Source of the DNA: Corynebacterium lubricantis DSM 45231
GTDB taxonomy: Bacteria; Actinomycetota; Actinomycetes; Mycobacteriales; Mycobacteriaceae
Assembly (NCBI RefSeq): GCF_000379425.1
Contig: NZ_KB902193.1
Span: 1 to 64,000, forward strand
DNA: 64,000 bases
Direction of reading: 5' to 3'
Of this stretch, positions 1-8,354 are shown in pieces. The notes beneath the pieces are model-generated. The model had not been told where the DNA came from. It was given only the letters and a program-made list of their open reading frames with translations, and ran no database searches. How positions within the stretch are numbered: the stretch's first letter is position 1; each line of letters begins with the position of its first letter. The translations under genes and the position numbers were made by a program.

Positions 1-103
1 TGATGGTGTCCTGGAGCATCTGGCGCATCAGATCGGGTGAGGCTTGGGCCAGCAGGTCGTCGAGGTATCCGGTGGGGTCGATATGATTGGGCGCGGAGGC
101 CAT
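1..103 (-). CDS. IS256-family transposase, N-terminal fragment cut by the window edge
   Basis: The reverse strand reads 34 codons from an ATG at 103 and runs off the window. It begins MASAPNHIDPTGYLDDLL and continues with QASPDLMRQML, the usual opening of actinobacterial IS256 (mutator-type, DDE) transposases. A ribosome binding site (GAAAGGA) lies about 8 nt upstream of the ATG. The catalytic DDE residues would lie beyond the edge, so activity cannot be judged. The element sits against the broken 3' end of the NRPS-like gene, so this is the 5' side of the insertion sequence. Family assignment is by recognition of the N-terminus; the exact IS name is not known. Confidence 0.85.
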   Translation of the reverse strand, partial: MASAPNHIDPTGYLDDLLAQASPDLMRQMLQDTI

Positions 104-236
104 CGTTGGTGTCCTTTCGAGGATGTGTAGGAGCTGAGTCGAAAGGTACCGCGGTGGTCTCCTTGCTGGTCGGCAGGGGGGGTTCACCAGGCGGTAGCTG
201 TACACCACACTATTGGACGCAACCATGGTGCGGTGA
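1..236 (-). mobile_element. IS256-family insertion sequence, left part only
   Basis: This covers the transposase start and about 130 bp of upstream sequence ending near 230-236, where homology to the NRPS-like gene begins. The terminal sequence on the reverse strand contains GGTTGCGTCCAATAGTGTGG followed by TGTACAGC, which is probably the terminal inverted repeat. The boundary is inferred: the host gene reads through the conserved GSSWLG motif and then changes to six residues (HHGCVQ) with no relation to the family before a stop. The other inverted repeat and the target duplication are outside the window. Confidence 0.7.
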
Positions 237-3200
237 TTGTCCCAGCCAGGACGATCCAGCCTGAACGCGTCCGGGATTAACAGAGAGTACGGCGATCAGC
301 GAGTCGTCGGGAACATCTTGGTCGGGACCGACGATGCCGGAATTTCCTACGAAGCTTCCCTCCCCGATAACAGTGGTGCCAATATGGATCCAGTCTGCGC
401 TGAGCCTCGTGGAGCTCGCGGTGGAGTGATCCGCCAAGAAGCTGTTGTCGCGAATCCAGGTCAGGTGGGGGATAGTTTCCACCGTGGAGATCTCCACATT
501 GTGGCCAACGCGAGCGCCTAGCAAGCGCAGCCAGCCAGGCGTGAAGCTGGAGGCGTAGATCGGGTAGGCGGAGATGAGCGTGCGCTGCATGATGATGTGG
601 GTTAGCCAGACGGCAGCAGCAGTAAAGCTTCGCGACGAGAAAAACCCAGGTTTGATCACGAGAGACAATAGGCGCACGACGATCACGACACCGGTAAGCC
701 AGGTAGCAGCCATCAAAATAGTGAAAATTGGTGTCCACAGGATGAGCAGTGGGAAGACATCTTCGTAGAGTTCCAGCGCTGCGACTTGTGGGTAGACCAG
801 CATGAAGCCGGGTATGAGGCAGCCGATCTGGAGGAGTCGTATGACTAGCAGGCCGGCGCTGTAGACAATTCTGCGGATGGTGTCGCTGAGGGGAATCTCC
901 AAGCGATTCAGAGACGAACGGGGAGCATCTTCGGGTGTGCGGTCTGGCCAGGTTTCACCTGCTGGACCGAGGTGCTCAATAGGTGAGCCACCCCACAGCT
1001 CTCCGGCGGGAATGGTGCCTGTGATGGTTGATCCCGCCACGATCTCGGCAGATTCTCCGACGTGGGTGTTCGGGGTGATAAAAGTTCGCATGGCAACGCG
1101 TGCGTTGTCGTCGATAGTGATGGTTCCAATGAGTACTGTGTCGCCGTCGATCCAATAGCCCTGCAGGTCAACTTCGTGTTCGACCACGGCGTGCTCGCCA
1201 ATAGTGGCCATTCCTGTCACACAAGGTTCTGCTGCAACGTGGGCGGTGGGAGCGACGCGATTACCAAATAATCGGTGCAGCGTCGGTGCCATGGGTGTGC
1301 CATAAAGGTTGTCTAGCTGCATGAACGTGAGAAGTCGTCCAGCGGCCCACATGCGTAGGTGTGTCCAGCTGCCGCGTTTGTAGAGTCCCGGTTGCATTCT
1401 CGCTGTGAGAATTCGGGCCCCAGCGGCGGTCAGGACCGCCTTGCCTGGCAATGAGTAGACTGCGATCCAGGCGATAAGCAGTGGCCAGCCGGGGATGGAG
1501 GGGACCCAGCCGGCGTCGAAAAGCGTGCCGAGACCCCAGACGGCAATGAGGGCGCCGACAACGTAGCGGATGGTGTTGAACAAGTAGAGCAGGCAGACGA
1601 AGAAGAACTGGAAGACTCCAGCGGTCGCCGGGATCGGGTCGGCGGGCCGCCGGTGTTCCGTTTCCGATTCAAGCTGACCCAGGTAGTGGGCCATTTCTCC
1701 GAGAGTGGGGCGGGCGTAGAGCTCTGCGATTTCCGCAGAGGGATAGGTCTCGCGAATACGCGCTGCGAGTTGGGCAATGGCAATAGAGCTGCCGCCGATC
1801 TCGAAGAAGTCTGACTCTGTGGTCATGGGTACGCTTCCGAGTTGTTCCACCCAGAGCTGCGCCAGCTCGTGTTGGGTGTCGGTGAGCCCTGTAAAGTCCT
1901 CGTTACCGGTAGATTGCAGCGGCCACGGCAGTGCTTTGCGGTCGACTTTGCCGGAGGTCTTCAGGGGCATGTTCTCTAGGATTGTCAGCTGGGGAACAAT
2001 GCCGTCGGGGAGGTTGGCCTGCATGATTGCGCGGACCTCGTTCAAATCAATCGTGTCATCGCCGGAAACATAGCCGACGAGGATGCTGTTGCCGCCCTCA
2101 GTTTTCTGCACCGCGGCGGCGGTTGCGTGGACACCGGGAGCGGAGTTGAGATACTCGTCGACTTCGCCCAATTCGAGGCGACGGCCGCCAATTTTGACCT
2201 GGTCGTCGGCGCGACCTCCGAAGATGAGTCCGTCGTGCTCGGCGACGACGAGGTCGCCGGTGCGGTAAGCGCGCTGCCAGCCCAGGGAGGTCAGTGGGGC
2301 GTATTTTTCAGCATCTTTGGCTGGATCTAAGTAGTGACCGAGGCCGACTCCAGCAATGATCAGCTCACCGGTCTCGCCCTAGTTCACAGGTTCTTCGTGT
2401 TCATCGACAACGGCGAGTTCCCAGCCCGGAATGGGGCGCCCGATGCGAATTGGAGGGGTGCCATCCATCAATTCCGCGGTGGCGATCACGGTGGCCTCGG
2501 TAGGCCCGTAGGTATTCCACACCTCGCGGCCGGGTTTCGAAAGCCGCTGCACAAGTGCAGGTGGGCACGCTTCGCCACCGAAGATGAGGAGGCGGACTGC
2601 CTCTAAGGACTTTTCGCTCCACATCGCAGCCAGGGTGGGCACGGTGGAGACGGCAGTAATGCGCTTGTCGACGATCCACTGGCCGAGCACGTCTCCAGAG
2701 CGCACGACATCGCGGGAGGCTGTGACAAGTGTTGCGCCTGCGCGCCAGGCCAGCCACATTTCTTCACAGGAGGCATCGAAGGCCACGGACAGGCCTGCCA
2801 TGACGCGATCGGTTGGTCCGAGTGGTGCATCCGCAAGGTAGGTGAGGCGTTCGGAATCGACGAGTGCTGCGGCGCTGCGGTGACTGACCGCGACACCTTT
2901 GGGCACCCCGGTGGAGCCGGAGGTGAAAATGATCCACGCGTCGTCGTCAAGCGTGGGCGGAGTCGTATCGACCGGGATGTTCTCTTCTGCTGGATCGTGG
3001 TCGGGGTGGGTGATGAAGAGGTCTTCGCCGAAGTCAGCATCCACCTGGGCTTCAGCCCACACAGTGTTGGCGCGCGAATCCAATTCGTCCCAATCGACGG
3101 GAACATAGGCGGCACCTGCGTAAATGGTGGCCAAGATGGCGATATAGAGATCCGTAGTGCCCGATGGAACACGGATTCCTACTCGCGAGCCACGGCCGAC

Positions 3201-3404
3201 ACCGTGCTCGTGCAGACGCTGCGCATGCTCGATGAGCACGTCCTTGAGCTGGGCATACGTGAGCGATCCTTCGGTGGCCTCGATCGCGACAACATCAGGG
3301 TGATCGGTGATTGTTGCGTTGATGATGTCAACGAGAGTGTGCTCTGGGGGAGCGGGGGCGACACCGAAAATAGCCTTTTCGGGGTGGTCTAGATTATCAG
3401 CCAT
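210..3404 (-). pseudogene. Pls/PosA-type NRPS-like protein, broken by an in-frame TAG and by an IS
   Basis: One reading frame runs from the ATG at 3404 to a stop at 210. The order is an adenylation domain (residues about 1-460, with FTSGSTGVPKGVAVSH, NTYGPTEAT and a C-terminal GRADDQVKIGGRRLE core), a carrier domain (FFEIGGSSIAIA, phosphopantetheine Ser), then a polytopic membrane part with two left-handed beta-helix (hexapeptide acyltransferase-like) stretches. This is the layout of Pls/PosA proteins, some of which make amino-acid polymers such as poly-lysine; these are normally about 1,300 aa. Two lesions are visible: a TAG at 2379-2381 within the adenylation domain (after DEHEEPVN), and replacement of the C-terminus by insertion sequence after GSSWLGQSP. 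Downstream of the TAG the frame stays open with family-like sequence, so the nonsense change is probably recent. Confidence 0.85.
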
Positions 3405-3775
3405 AGTTGTCCTATCGAAAGCGAAAGAGCAGTTGAAAAAGGTCCCAACTGCCCTACATAAGCCGCCTGCATGGGAACACAGGGGCTAATGCAGTGATTG
3501 CTAGAGATAATCTAATTCTTCCGGCATATAAAAAATTGATCATATGAGGAAATGTAAGCGGCGTAACAGTTCTATAACATTGTGGTCTCAACCGTTCATG
3601 TTGGTTAAATAATGTGATAAGTAAATTGACTTGCCACTTTAATTAACCTTGCATGTTTTTTAATTAATGTTTTGTTGGCCAAATAAGATTCTTCTCATCC
3701 CCCTATACAGGGGTGATTAGACATGCGTTGCTTCAGTCCTGCGTCGCAGCCGCGCCGGCAAGTACATTGAAATCC
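3405..3775. other. AT-rich divergent intergenic region with a small CCCC/GGGG dyad
   Basis: About 370 bp lie between the start of the broken NRPS-like gene and the next gene. The stretch is clearly more AT-rich than its surroundings (3500-3690) and has no convincing open frame. At 3700-3713 there is CCCC-TATACA-GGGG, a short dyad of the kind bound by CsoR/FrmR-type repressors; no such regulator is in the window, so this is only a resemblance. Confidence 0.4.
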
Positions 3776-4288
3776 ATGAGTTTGAGTAGCACCGTCGCTG
3801 TCGCCGACCGCACTTTAACCGCAACCGATCTCGCGCGAATCGGGATCGTAGTCACGGGAGAAAAAACAACCTTCGATCTGCCCATGGACACGCAAGCGCC
3901 ACCCGAGAAAGTCGGGGTGTTCAACGTATTGGGACGGACATTGATCGTCTCCGCCGACCCGTCATTTACGCGGGCGATCACTGGCCCGGGGCGTTTTGAG
4001 GCTGATTGGCTGGTGGCAATAGCTGACGGCACCTCCGATACTGCGGCCTTCGAGGTTTTTGGGGGTGGGGAGTGCGAACGACGCTTTGTATACGCCCAAG
4101 GCGAAGTCCTCGAAGACAGTGGCGAGCGCCCATCATTTGAACCGGAGCCGGATGAGGATGGAGTAATCGGCGACCTGGAAGAGTATTTCTGGGCCGTAGT
4201 TGAGCGCTCCGGTGCTCCCGCGGCGGCCCCGAAAGGCGACATTATGTGGCTCGAAGGTAAGTGGGCTGAGCTGCGTCTAGAGCACTAA
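3776..4288 (+). CDS. Hypothetical protein, unrecognised
   Basis: A 170-residue soluble protein if the ATG at 3776 (MSLSSTVAVADRT) is used. The frame is open upstream to 3713, but that extension has no ribosome binding site and odd composition, so the internal ATG is preferred; no clear Shine-Dalgarno is seen there either and the mRNA may be leaderless. There is no signal peptide or membrane segment. The middle part (WLVAIADGTSDTAAFEVFGG) and an acidic stretch (EPEPDEDG) are the notable features. It stands alone, with a perfect 11-bp inverted repeat after its stop. I do not recognise a family. Confidence 0.7.
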   Translation: MSLSSTVAVADRTLTATDLARIGIVVTGEKTTFDLPMDTQAPPEKVGVFNVLGRTLIVSADPSFTRAITGPGRFEADWLVAIADGTSDTAAFEVFGGGECERRFVYAQGEVLEDSGERPSFEPEPDEDGVIGDLEEYFWAVVERSGAPAAAPKGDIMWLEGKWAELRLEH

Positions 4289-4309
4289 GGAGCGCCCGAG
4301 AACGCTAAA

Positions 4310-4346
4310 TGCGTTAGACCCAGGGCAGATACCTAGGTCTAACGCA
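4310..4346. terminator. Inverted repeat, probable bidirectional terminator
   Basis: TGCGTTAGACC and GGTCTAACGCA form a perfect 11-bp stem with a 15-nt loop between two convergent genes. There is no T-run right after it in either direction, so termination efficiency is uncertain. Confidence 0.5.
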
Positions 4347-4382
4347 GGAAGAAAAGTGCAGTAGCTAGCGTGCGGACTTTAT

Positions 4383-4769
4383 CTAGCGCGCTACTGCAAT
4401 CGCTTCGATTTCCAGCAAGGCCTCGGTGTGGCCGAGCGAGACAACCTGAAACAGGGTGGTGGCGGGGTAAGGCTTGGCGAAAAACTCGTCGATAATTGGC
4501 TTGATTTTTCGTGCCGCACTGATGTCCTTGACCATAATGGTCAACTTCACAATATCGGAGAGGCTGCCGCCCGCTGCTTCCATGACTGTTCTGATGTTCT
4601 TGAACGTCTGGCGGGCCTGCGATACGAAGTCGGGGCCGACGAGTTCGTCGGTCTCGTCATTGCCAATCTGCCCGGAAACGAAGACTAATCCGTTCGCCTT
4701 GATGCCGAGGGAAAGGCCGTATGGTTCTTGCCAGTCGGGATCGTGGGTGACTTGTTCGATCTTGGACAT
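4383..4769 (-). CDS. RidA family protein (enamine/imine deaminase-like)
   Basis: A 128-residue single-domain protein of the YjgF/YER057c/UK114 (RidA) family. Typical members are trimers that hydrolyse reactive enamine/imine intermediates made by PLP enzymes. Family signs are LVFVSGQIG near residue 30, QARQTFKNIRTVMEAAGGS in the middle, and PATTLFQV...LLEIEAIAV at the end. Position 105 of the RidA consensus (usually Arg in active deaminases) falls in PYPATTLFQV, where no Arg is present, so it may belong to a non-deaminase Rid subfamily. The start at 4769 was chosen over a longer frame because it begins the domain (MSKIEQVTHD) and has GGAG just upstream. It lies 22 bp after azoR on the same strand and is probably cotranscribed with it. 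Confidence 0.88.
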   Translation of the reverse strand: MSKIEQVTHDPDWQEPYGLSLGIKANGLVFVSGQIGNDETDELVGPDFVSQARQTFKNIRTVMEAAGGSLSDIVKLTIMVKDISAARKIKPIIDEFFAKPYPATTLFQVVSLGHTEALLEIEAIAVAR

Positions 4770-4791
4770 TGCGGGGCTCCTTAAAGAGGAA

Positions 4792-5403
4792 TTAAGCGTT
4801 CGCGGAAGCGAGTGCGCGAGCGCGCTCGACGACCTGCTGCTGTGCCTTCGTGTGGTTGTCGGCGGCGAGGTCGCGGAGATGCTCCATCTGTGGAACAAAA
4901 TCGGCGAGGGTGAGCTCAGAGACAATAAATTCAGCCTCAATACCGAACATACCGCTTAGTACCTTGTTCAGGTAGCTAGTTGCGAATTCCTTGTCCTCGT
5001 TCGGGGTGCCAGGGCTGTAGCCACCGCCACGGGCGTTAATGACCACGGTCGGGGTGCCTGCGACGGTACCCTCCGCGCTGCCGGTGCGACCGGTGATGCA
5101 GGCCTGGTCGATCCATGCCTTGAGGGTGGAAGGGATGGTGAAGTTGTGCATCGGGGTGCCGATGAGGATCAGGTCGGCCTGCTCCATCTCTTCGGCGAGT
5201 TTCGCGCGCAGCGGAGCCTTGTCGCCGGCAGCATGGTCAGCTGCGGTCAGGTGAGGGATCGGATCTGCGGCGAGGTCGCGGTAGATCACGGTGCCGTCTG
5301 GGTTCTGAGCGAGCCATTCCTCCTGGAATGCAGCGGAGAGCTGCTTGGAAACAGATGATTCCTTGGTGCCGAGGGAGGAGTCGATGTGAAGAAGAGTTGG
5401 CAA
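4792..5403 (-). CDS. azoR: FMN-dependent NADH:azo/quinone oxidoreductase
   Basis: A 203-residue flavodoxin-like protein. It starts with a TTG codon (MPTLLHIDSSLG) preceded by AAGGAAA, and the length fits AzoR (about 200 aa). Motifs are HIDSSLGTKESSVSKQL (FMN phosphate loop), LIGTPMHNFTIPSTLKAWIDQ (FMN ring contact) and NARGGGYSPGTPNEDKE. These enzymes reduce quinones or azo compounds with NAD(P)H by two-electron transfer in the cytoplasm. The gene is divergent from a TetR regulator with two operator-like repeats in between, so it is probably induced by a quinone or other electrophile. RidA lies directly downstream. Confidence 0.9.
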   Translation of the reverse strand: MPTLLHIDSSLGTKESSVSKQLSAAFQEEWLAQNPDGTVIYRDLAADPIPHLTAADHAAGDKAPLRAKLAEEMEQADLILIGTPMHNFTIPSTLKAWIDQACITGRTGSAEGTVAGTPTVVINARGGGYSPGTPNEDKEFATSYLNKVLSGMFGIEAEFIVSELTLADFVPQMEHLRDLAADNHTKAQQQVVERARALASANA

Positions 5404-5416
5404 GATATTTCCTTAA

Positions 5417-5478
5417 CTTGATGTGACCGTCAAGATATTGACAAAATAGATAATAATTAAATTGACGGTATAGTCAAG
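5417..5478. promoter_or_regulatory. Pair of TetR-type operators between azoR and the TetR gene
   Basis: Two copies of the same element stand in opposite orientation: at 5417-5434 (reverse strand CTTGACGGTCACATCAAG) and at 5461-5478 (ATTGACGGTATAGTCAAG). Both have the form TTGACGGT-N4-TCAAG, itself a partial palindrome TTGA-N8-TCAA. One copy covers the azoR translation initiation region and one lies just before the regulator's ribosome binding site, as expected for repression of both genes by the adjacent TetR protein. Binding is inferred. Confidence 0.7.
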
Positions 5479-5498
5479 TTGGACGAGAGGAGATAGCC

Positions 5499-6158
5499 AT
5501 GACTGGAAAGAATGCACCGCGGACCATGCGCGCGGACGCAGTGCGCAACATGCAAAAGATCCGCAACGCCGCGGTAGGAGTCTTTCGGGAGCAAGGCCTC
5601 GCCGCTCCGATCGAGGAGATTGCGCGCCGGGCGGGTGTGCGGCCGGGCACGGTATACAACAGGTTCGGGAGCAGGGAAGGGCTTATCGACGATGTCGTGC
5701 CCGATCTCGCGGCCGCGGCACTCGGCCAAGCCACCCAATCTGCCTTGGCCTTTGATGATCCATGGGAGGGCTTCGTTTACTATCTCACCCGCATAGGAGA
5801 GATTCAGGCGGAGAATGCCGCGTTGAGCGACGCGGTGACCCGCCGGTATATAGAAACGGAGCATCTAACGCATGCCTGCGACGTCTCGCGCAGCCGTGAG
5901 CAGGAGATTATCAATAGAGCGGTGCAGGGCGGTTCGCTGCGAGCCGACTTCACCTTAGAGGATGTCCAGCTGATTTTTTGGTCGACGGCGGAGATTATCC
6001 GGTCGACGGACGAGATCGCGCCTAATGCTTGGCGACGACACCTCGCCTTCATCCTTGACGGCCTGCGCGCCGGGGCTGCACATCCTTCAGGTGTTGAGGC
6101 GCTTTCGCCTGAGCAGGTGCAGAAAATCAGGTTGAAGCTTGGGTCAGACGGGGCTTAG
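5499..6158 (+). CDS. TetR/AcrR family transcriptional regulator
   Basis: A 219-residue repressor. The N-terminal helix-turn-helix is at about residues 20-65 (IRNAAVGVFREQGL, IEEIARRAGVRPGTVYNRFGSREGLIDDV); the rest is the all-helical ligand and dimer domain. The start ATG has GAGGAG 8-10 nt upstream. It is divergent from azoR across 95 bp with two matching operator-like repeats, so it most likely represses azoR-ridA and itself. Its last 32 bp overlap the convergent DUF4442 gene. The ligand cannot be read from the sequence. Confidence 0.9.
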   Translation: MTGKNAPRTMRADAVRNMQKIRNAAVGVFREQGLAAPIEEIARRAGVRPGTVYNRFGSREGLIDDVVPDLAAAALGQATQSALAFDDPWEGFVYYLTRIGEIQAENAALSDAVTRRYIETEHLTHACDVSRSREQEIINRAVQGGSLRADFTLEDVQLIFWSTAEIIRSTDEIAPNAWRRHLAFILDGLRAGAAHPSGVEALSPEQVQKIRLKLGSDGA

Positions 6159-6675
6159 TTGCCCTACTTTTTGCCGAGACCCACACGTCGATCTCGGCGA
6201 CCACGGGCTTCTCGCCGACGTCGTCGATGCAGTCGATGTGTACGGTGACCAGCTGGCCGCCGGTCTCTCGGGTAATCGTGGAGAAATCCGGGAAGTCTGC
6301 CGTTGCCTTGACCGTCAAGCCACCGGTGGACTTGGTGGGGTAGTCGGCGCGCATGCCACGCGGGATCCAGCGGTGGGTATCGGGCACCGAGCATTCACAC
6401 AGCAGGCCCATGGCGGATTCTGCTCCGTTGAGCGCGGCAATGACGTGGAAGGTGCCGATGTGGTTTTGTACTCCCCACCATTTGCCCAGGCGCACGGTGG
6501 CGAACCCGCGGCCGGCCTCCTGCACGCGGGGCAACACCGTGCGGAAATAGGGGGCCTTCAGGGCATAAAGCGTGGAGAAGATGCCGCGCTTCAAGGCGTT
6601 TTCGTTGAACTTTTCCCAGAGTTTGGCGGTGGCGCCGGGCTGGAAATCTGCAAGAGATTCTGTGATGCTAGTCAT
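6127..6675 (-). CDS. DUF4442 hotdog-fold protein (thioesterase-like)
   Basis: A 182-residue cytoplasmic protein of the DUF4442 group within the hotdog superfamily, whose characterised relatives are acyl-CoA thioesterases. The pattern fits: a helical N-terminus, then GTFHVIAALNGAESAMGLL (the hotdog helix region) and beta-strands LTVKATADF and GEKPVVAEIDVWVS. Its start (MTSITESLADF) is at the first ATG. It is convergent with the TetR gene and overlaps its last 32 bp. The substrate is not predictable. Confidence 0.75.
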   Translation of the reverse strand: MTSITESLADFQPGATAKLWEKFNENALKRGIFSTLYALKAPYFRTVLPRVQEAGRGFATVRLGKWWGVQNHIGTFHVIAALNGAESAMGLLCECSVPDTHRWIPRGMRADYPTKSTGGLTVKATADFPDFSTITRETGGQLVTVHIDCIDDVGEKPVVAEIDVWVSAKSRATKPRLTQAST

Positions 6676-6742
6676 AAAAGCTCAGTGTACGGGTACGATT
6701 GTTCATTCGTAAAGGGGTGATTCGTGCCGTGAGAGTTCGGCC

Positions 6743-6773
6743 TTGACATTGATACCAGTGTCAGGGTTTAAGG
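6743..6773 (+). promoter_or_regulatory. MerR-type promoter-like element with 19-bp spacer
   Basis: A TTGACA box (6743-6748) and a TTAAGG box (6768-6773) are 19 bp apart, the overlong spacing typical of promoters activated by MerR-family proteins. Inside the spacer TGACA (6744-6748) and TGTCA (6759-6763) form a dyad, as such regulators require. No intact gene follows: 6774-7042 has only short frames with stops. The element may be a leftover of a lost gene. Confidence 0.4.
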
Positions 6774-7042
6774 TGTGGACATGTGCAACTCTTAGAGTCC
6801 AGTTACCGGCAAATCGACCACAACCTTGGCTAGCTTCACCAGCACATTCTCGGCGCTGGCGCGACGGGCTACCGGAAAAAGAGATCGATCCGGCCACATT
6901 CTATACAGGTGGGGCGCGCGGTTACACGGATTATCCGCGGTATGGCGCTTGAGGCTGGCGGAAAGCGGACCTAACGCACGACGAAATCTAAAAGCCCAGG
7001 TCGCTGTGCGAGAAGTCGTGCGAAGTGCACCTATTTAAAGTT
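6774..7042. other. Gene-free stretch, possibly a decayed gene
   Basis: Downstream of the MerR-like promoter a short ATG frame (6781) stops after four codons. The other frames give only 50-70 residue runs that I do not recognise, such as one ending in FYTGGARGYTDYPRYGA. No RNA gene or repeat is seen. Confidence 0.35.
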
Positions 7043-7753
7043 TCAATTTAAAACGGTCACGAGAATGATCAGCGCCAATGGCATAAGAACCACACCCATC
7101 AGGAGCCACGAACCTGGGTTCGCCCAGTTGAGGGTGGTGCCCAGCCCGTGTTCGATCAGCACGCGGTCGTCGTTGCGGTTGTAATAGAACATTCCCCAGT
7201 GCATGTTTTGGGAGTTCTCATCGTGTCCGACCACGTTGGCTACCCTGCGCTGTGCAGCCATGAGATCACGGACAAACCACACCAGGAGCAGCACGATCCC
7301 CGCGATGACAAGCCCGGTTAACAAGGGGCCGCGCAAGAATCCCAACAGGCTAAAAGTGACTGCACCTATTACGAGGGCCGTGAGCGCCAACATGAAATTC
7401 GCCAGCAGCGGAACCGTCTCGTTGGTGGTGGCGCGAATGCGGTCGACCTCCTCGACAGACTTGTGGGGTAGCCCCTCGTGCGCATGTTTCGCCTGGTAAT
7501 GGGTGGTGTACACCACGGAGGGAGCAACCACACCCAAGGGAATTCCACCCGCTGCGATCATCCCAAATACCGCACCGGGAGTCTTCGGTTTGAAGCTATC
7601 CGGCTCGCCACTGAAACCCCAGTGCGTCGGCATCGGATCAGGAATCCGATCCCACAACACAAAAAGCAGCACGCCCGAAAGCAAGAAAATCCCGGCCAGC
7701 AGATATAACCATTGCCGGGGTACTGGTTTCAGTTCGATGTACTCGGAGTCCAC
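7043..7753 (-). CDS. DUF1648/DUF5808-type membrane protein
   Basis: A polytopic membrane protein of about 236 residues from a GTG at 7753 (VDSEYIELKP), which has AAAAAGG a few nt upstream; the frame is open up to 7822. The N-terminal half carries a DUF1648 signature: a first membrane helix, then PDPMPTHWGFSGEPDSF. Two or more further helices and a C-terminal WGMFYYNRNDDRVLIEHG, typical of DUF5808, follow, then a last helix. Relatives sit next to MerR, GntR or SdpI-like immunity genes in Gram-positive bacteria, but the biochemical role is unknown. It is divergent from the DUF1801 gene. Confidence 0.75.
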   Translation of the reverse strand: MDSEYIELKPVPRQWLYLLAGIFLLSGVLLFVLWDRIPDPMPTHWGFSGEPDSFKPKTPGAVFGMIAAGGIPLGVVAPSVVYTTHYQAKHAHEGLPHKSVEEVDRIRATTNETVPLLANFMLALTALVIGAVTFSLLGFLRGPLLTGLVIAGIVLLLVWFVRDLMAAQRRVANVVGHDENSQNMHWGMFYYNRNDDRVLIEHGLGTTLNWANPGSWLLMGVVLMPLALIILVTVLN

Positions 7754-7846
7754 ATTCACCTTTTTGCTTAACGACGATTGCCAGCCCCTAATGTAGCAAC
7801 CTGCGAGTATCCTGGGGCGCACTCAAAACGGTGAAGGAGCAATCAC

Positions 7847-8275
7847 ATGAGCGAAGAAACCGGATTCAGCCAAGCTGAGCGCGACGCGATGAAGGCCCGA
7901 GCTGCGGAACTGCGTGCCCAAAAGGGTGGCAACAAGAAAGCTAAGAATCTCGAAGCTCTCGAGGCTGTCATTGACGAGCTACCCGCAGGTGATAAGGAAG
8001 TCGCAGTGGCCCTGCACCAAATTATGACCGAAGTTGCCCCTGAGCTGGCGGCAAAAATATGGTACGGCATGCCCGCTTACGAAGATGAGGAAGGCGTGGT
8101 GGCATTCCTACAGGTAACAAGCAAATTTGAAACGCACTATTCCACACTTGGTTTTAATCAAGGAGCACAACTCGACGAGGGTGATATGTGGCCTACCCAC
8201 TACGCCATCACCGAGATCAATGACCACGTCAGGGCGAAAATGACCGAGCTTGTAAGAAAAGCTGTAGGTAAATAG
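7847..8275 (+). CDS. DUF1801 / YdhG-like protein
   Basis: A 142-residue soluble protein. The core VAVALHQIMTEVAPELAAKIWYGMPAYEDEEGVVAFLQ is the DUF1801 signature (a small fold related to frataxin-like YdhG proteins). The N-terminus is a charged helix rich in Lys, Ala and Glu (KARAAELRAQKGGNKKAKN). AAGGAG lies 8 nt before the ATG. The gene is monocistronic. The molecular function is not known. Confidence 0.8.
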   Translation: MSEETGFSQAERDAMKARAAELRAQKGGNKKAKNLEALEAVIDELPAGDKEVAVALHQIMTEVAPELAAKIWYGMPAYEDEEGVVAFLQVTSKFETHYSTLGFNQGAQLDEGDMWPTHYAITEINDHVRAKMTELVRKAVGK

Positions 8276-8354
8276 GCCGCTAAATCTTATATCTGACCTG
8301 AATCTACGGGAGTAGCATTAGAGAAGTACAAGAAGTACTCACGAAAGGCTCGCC

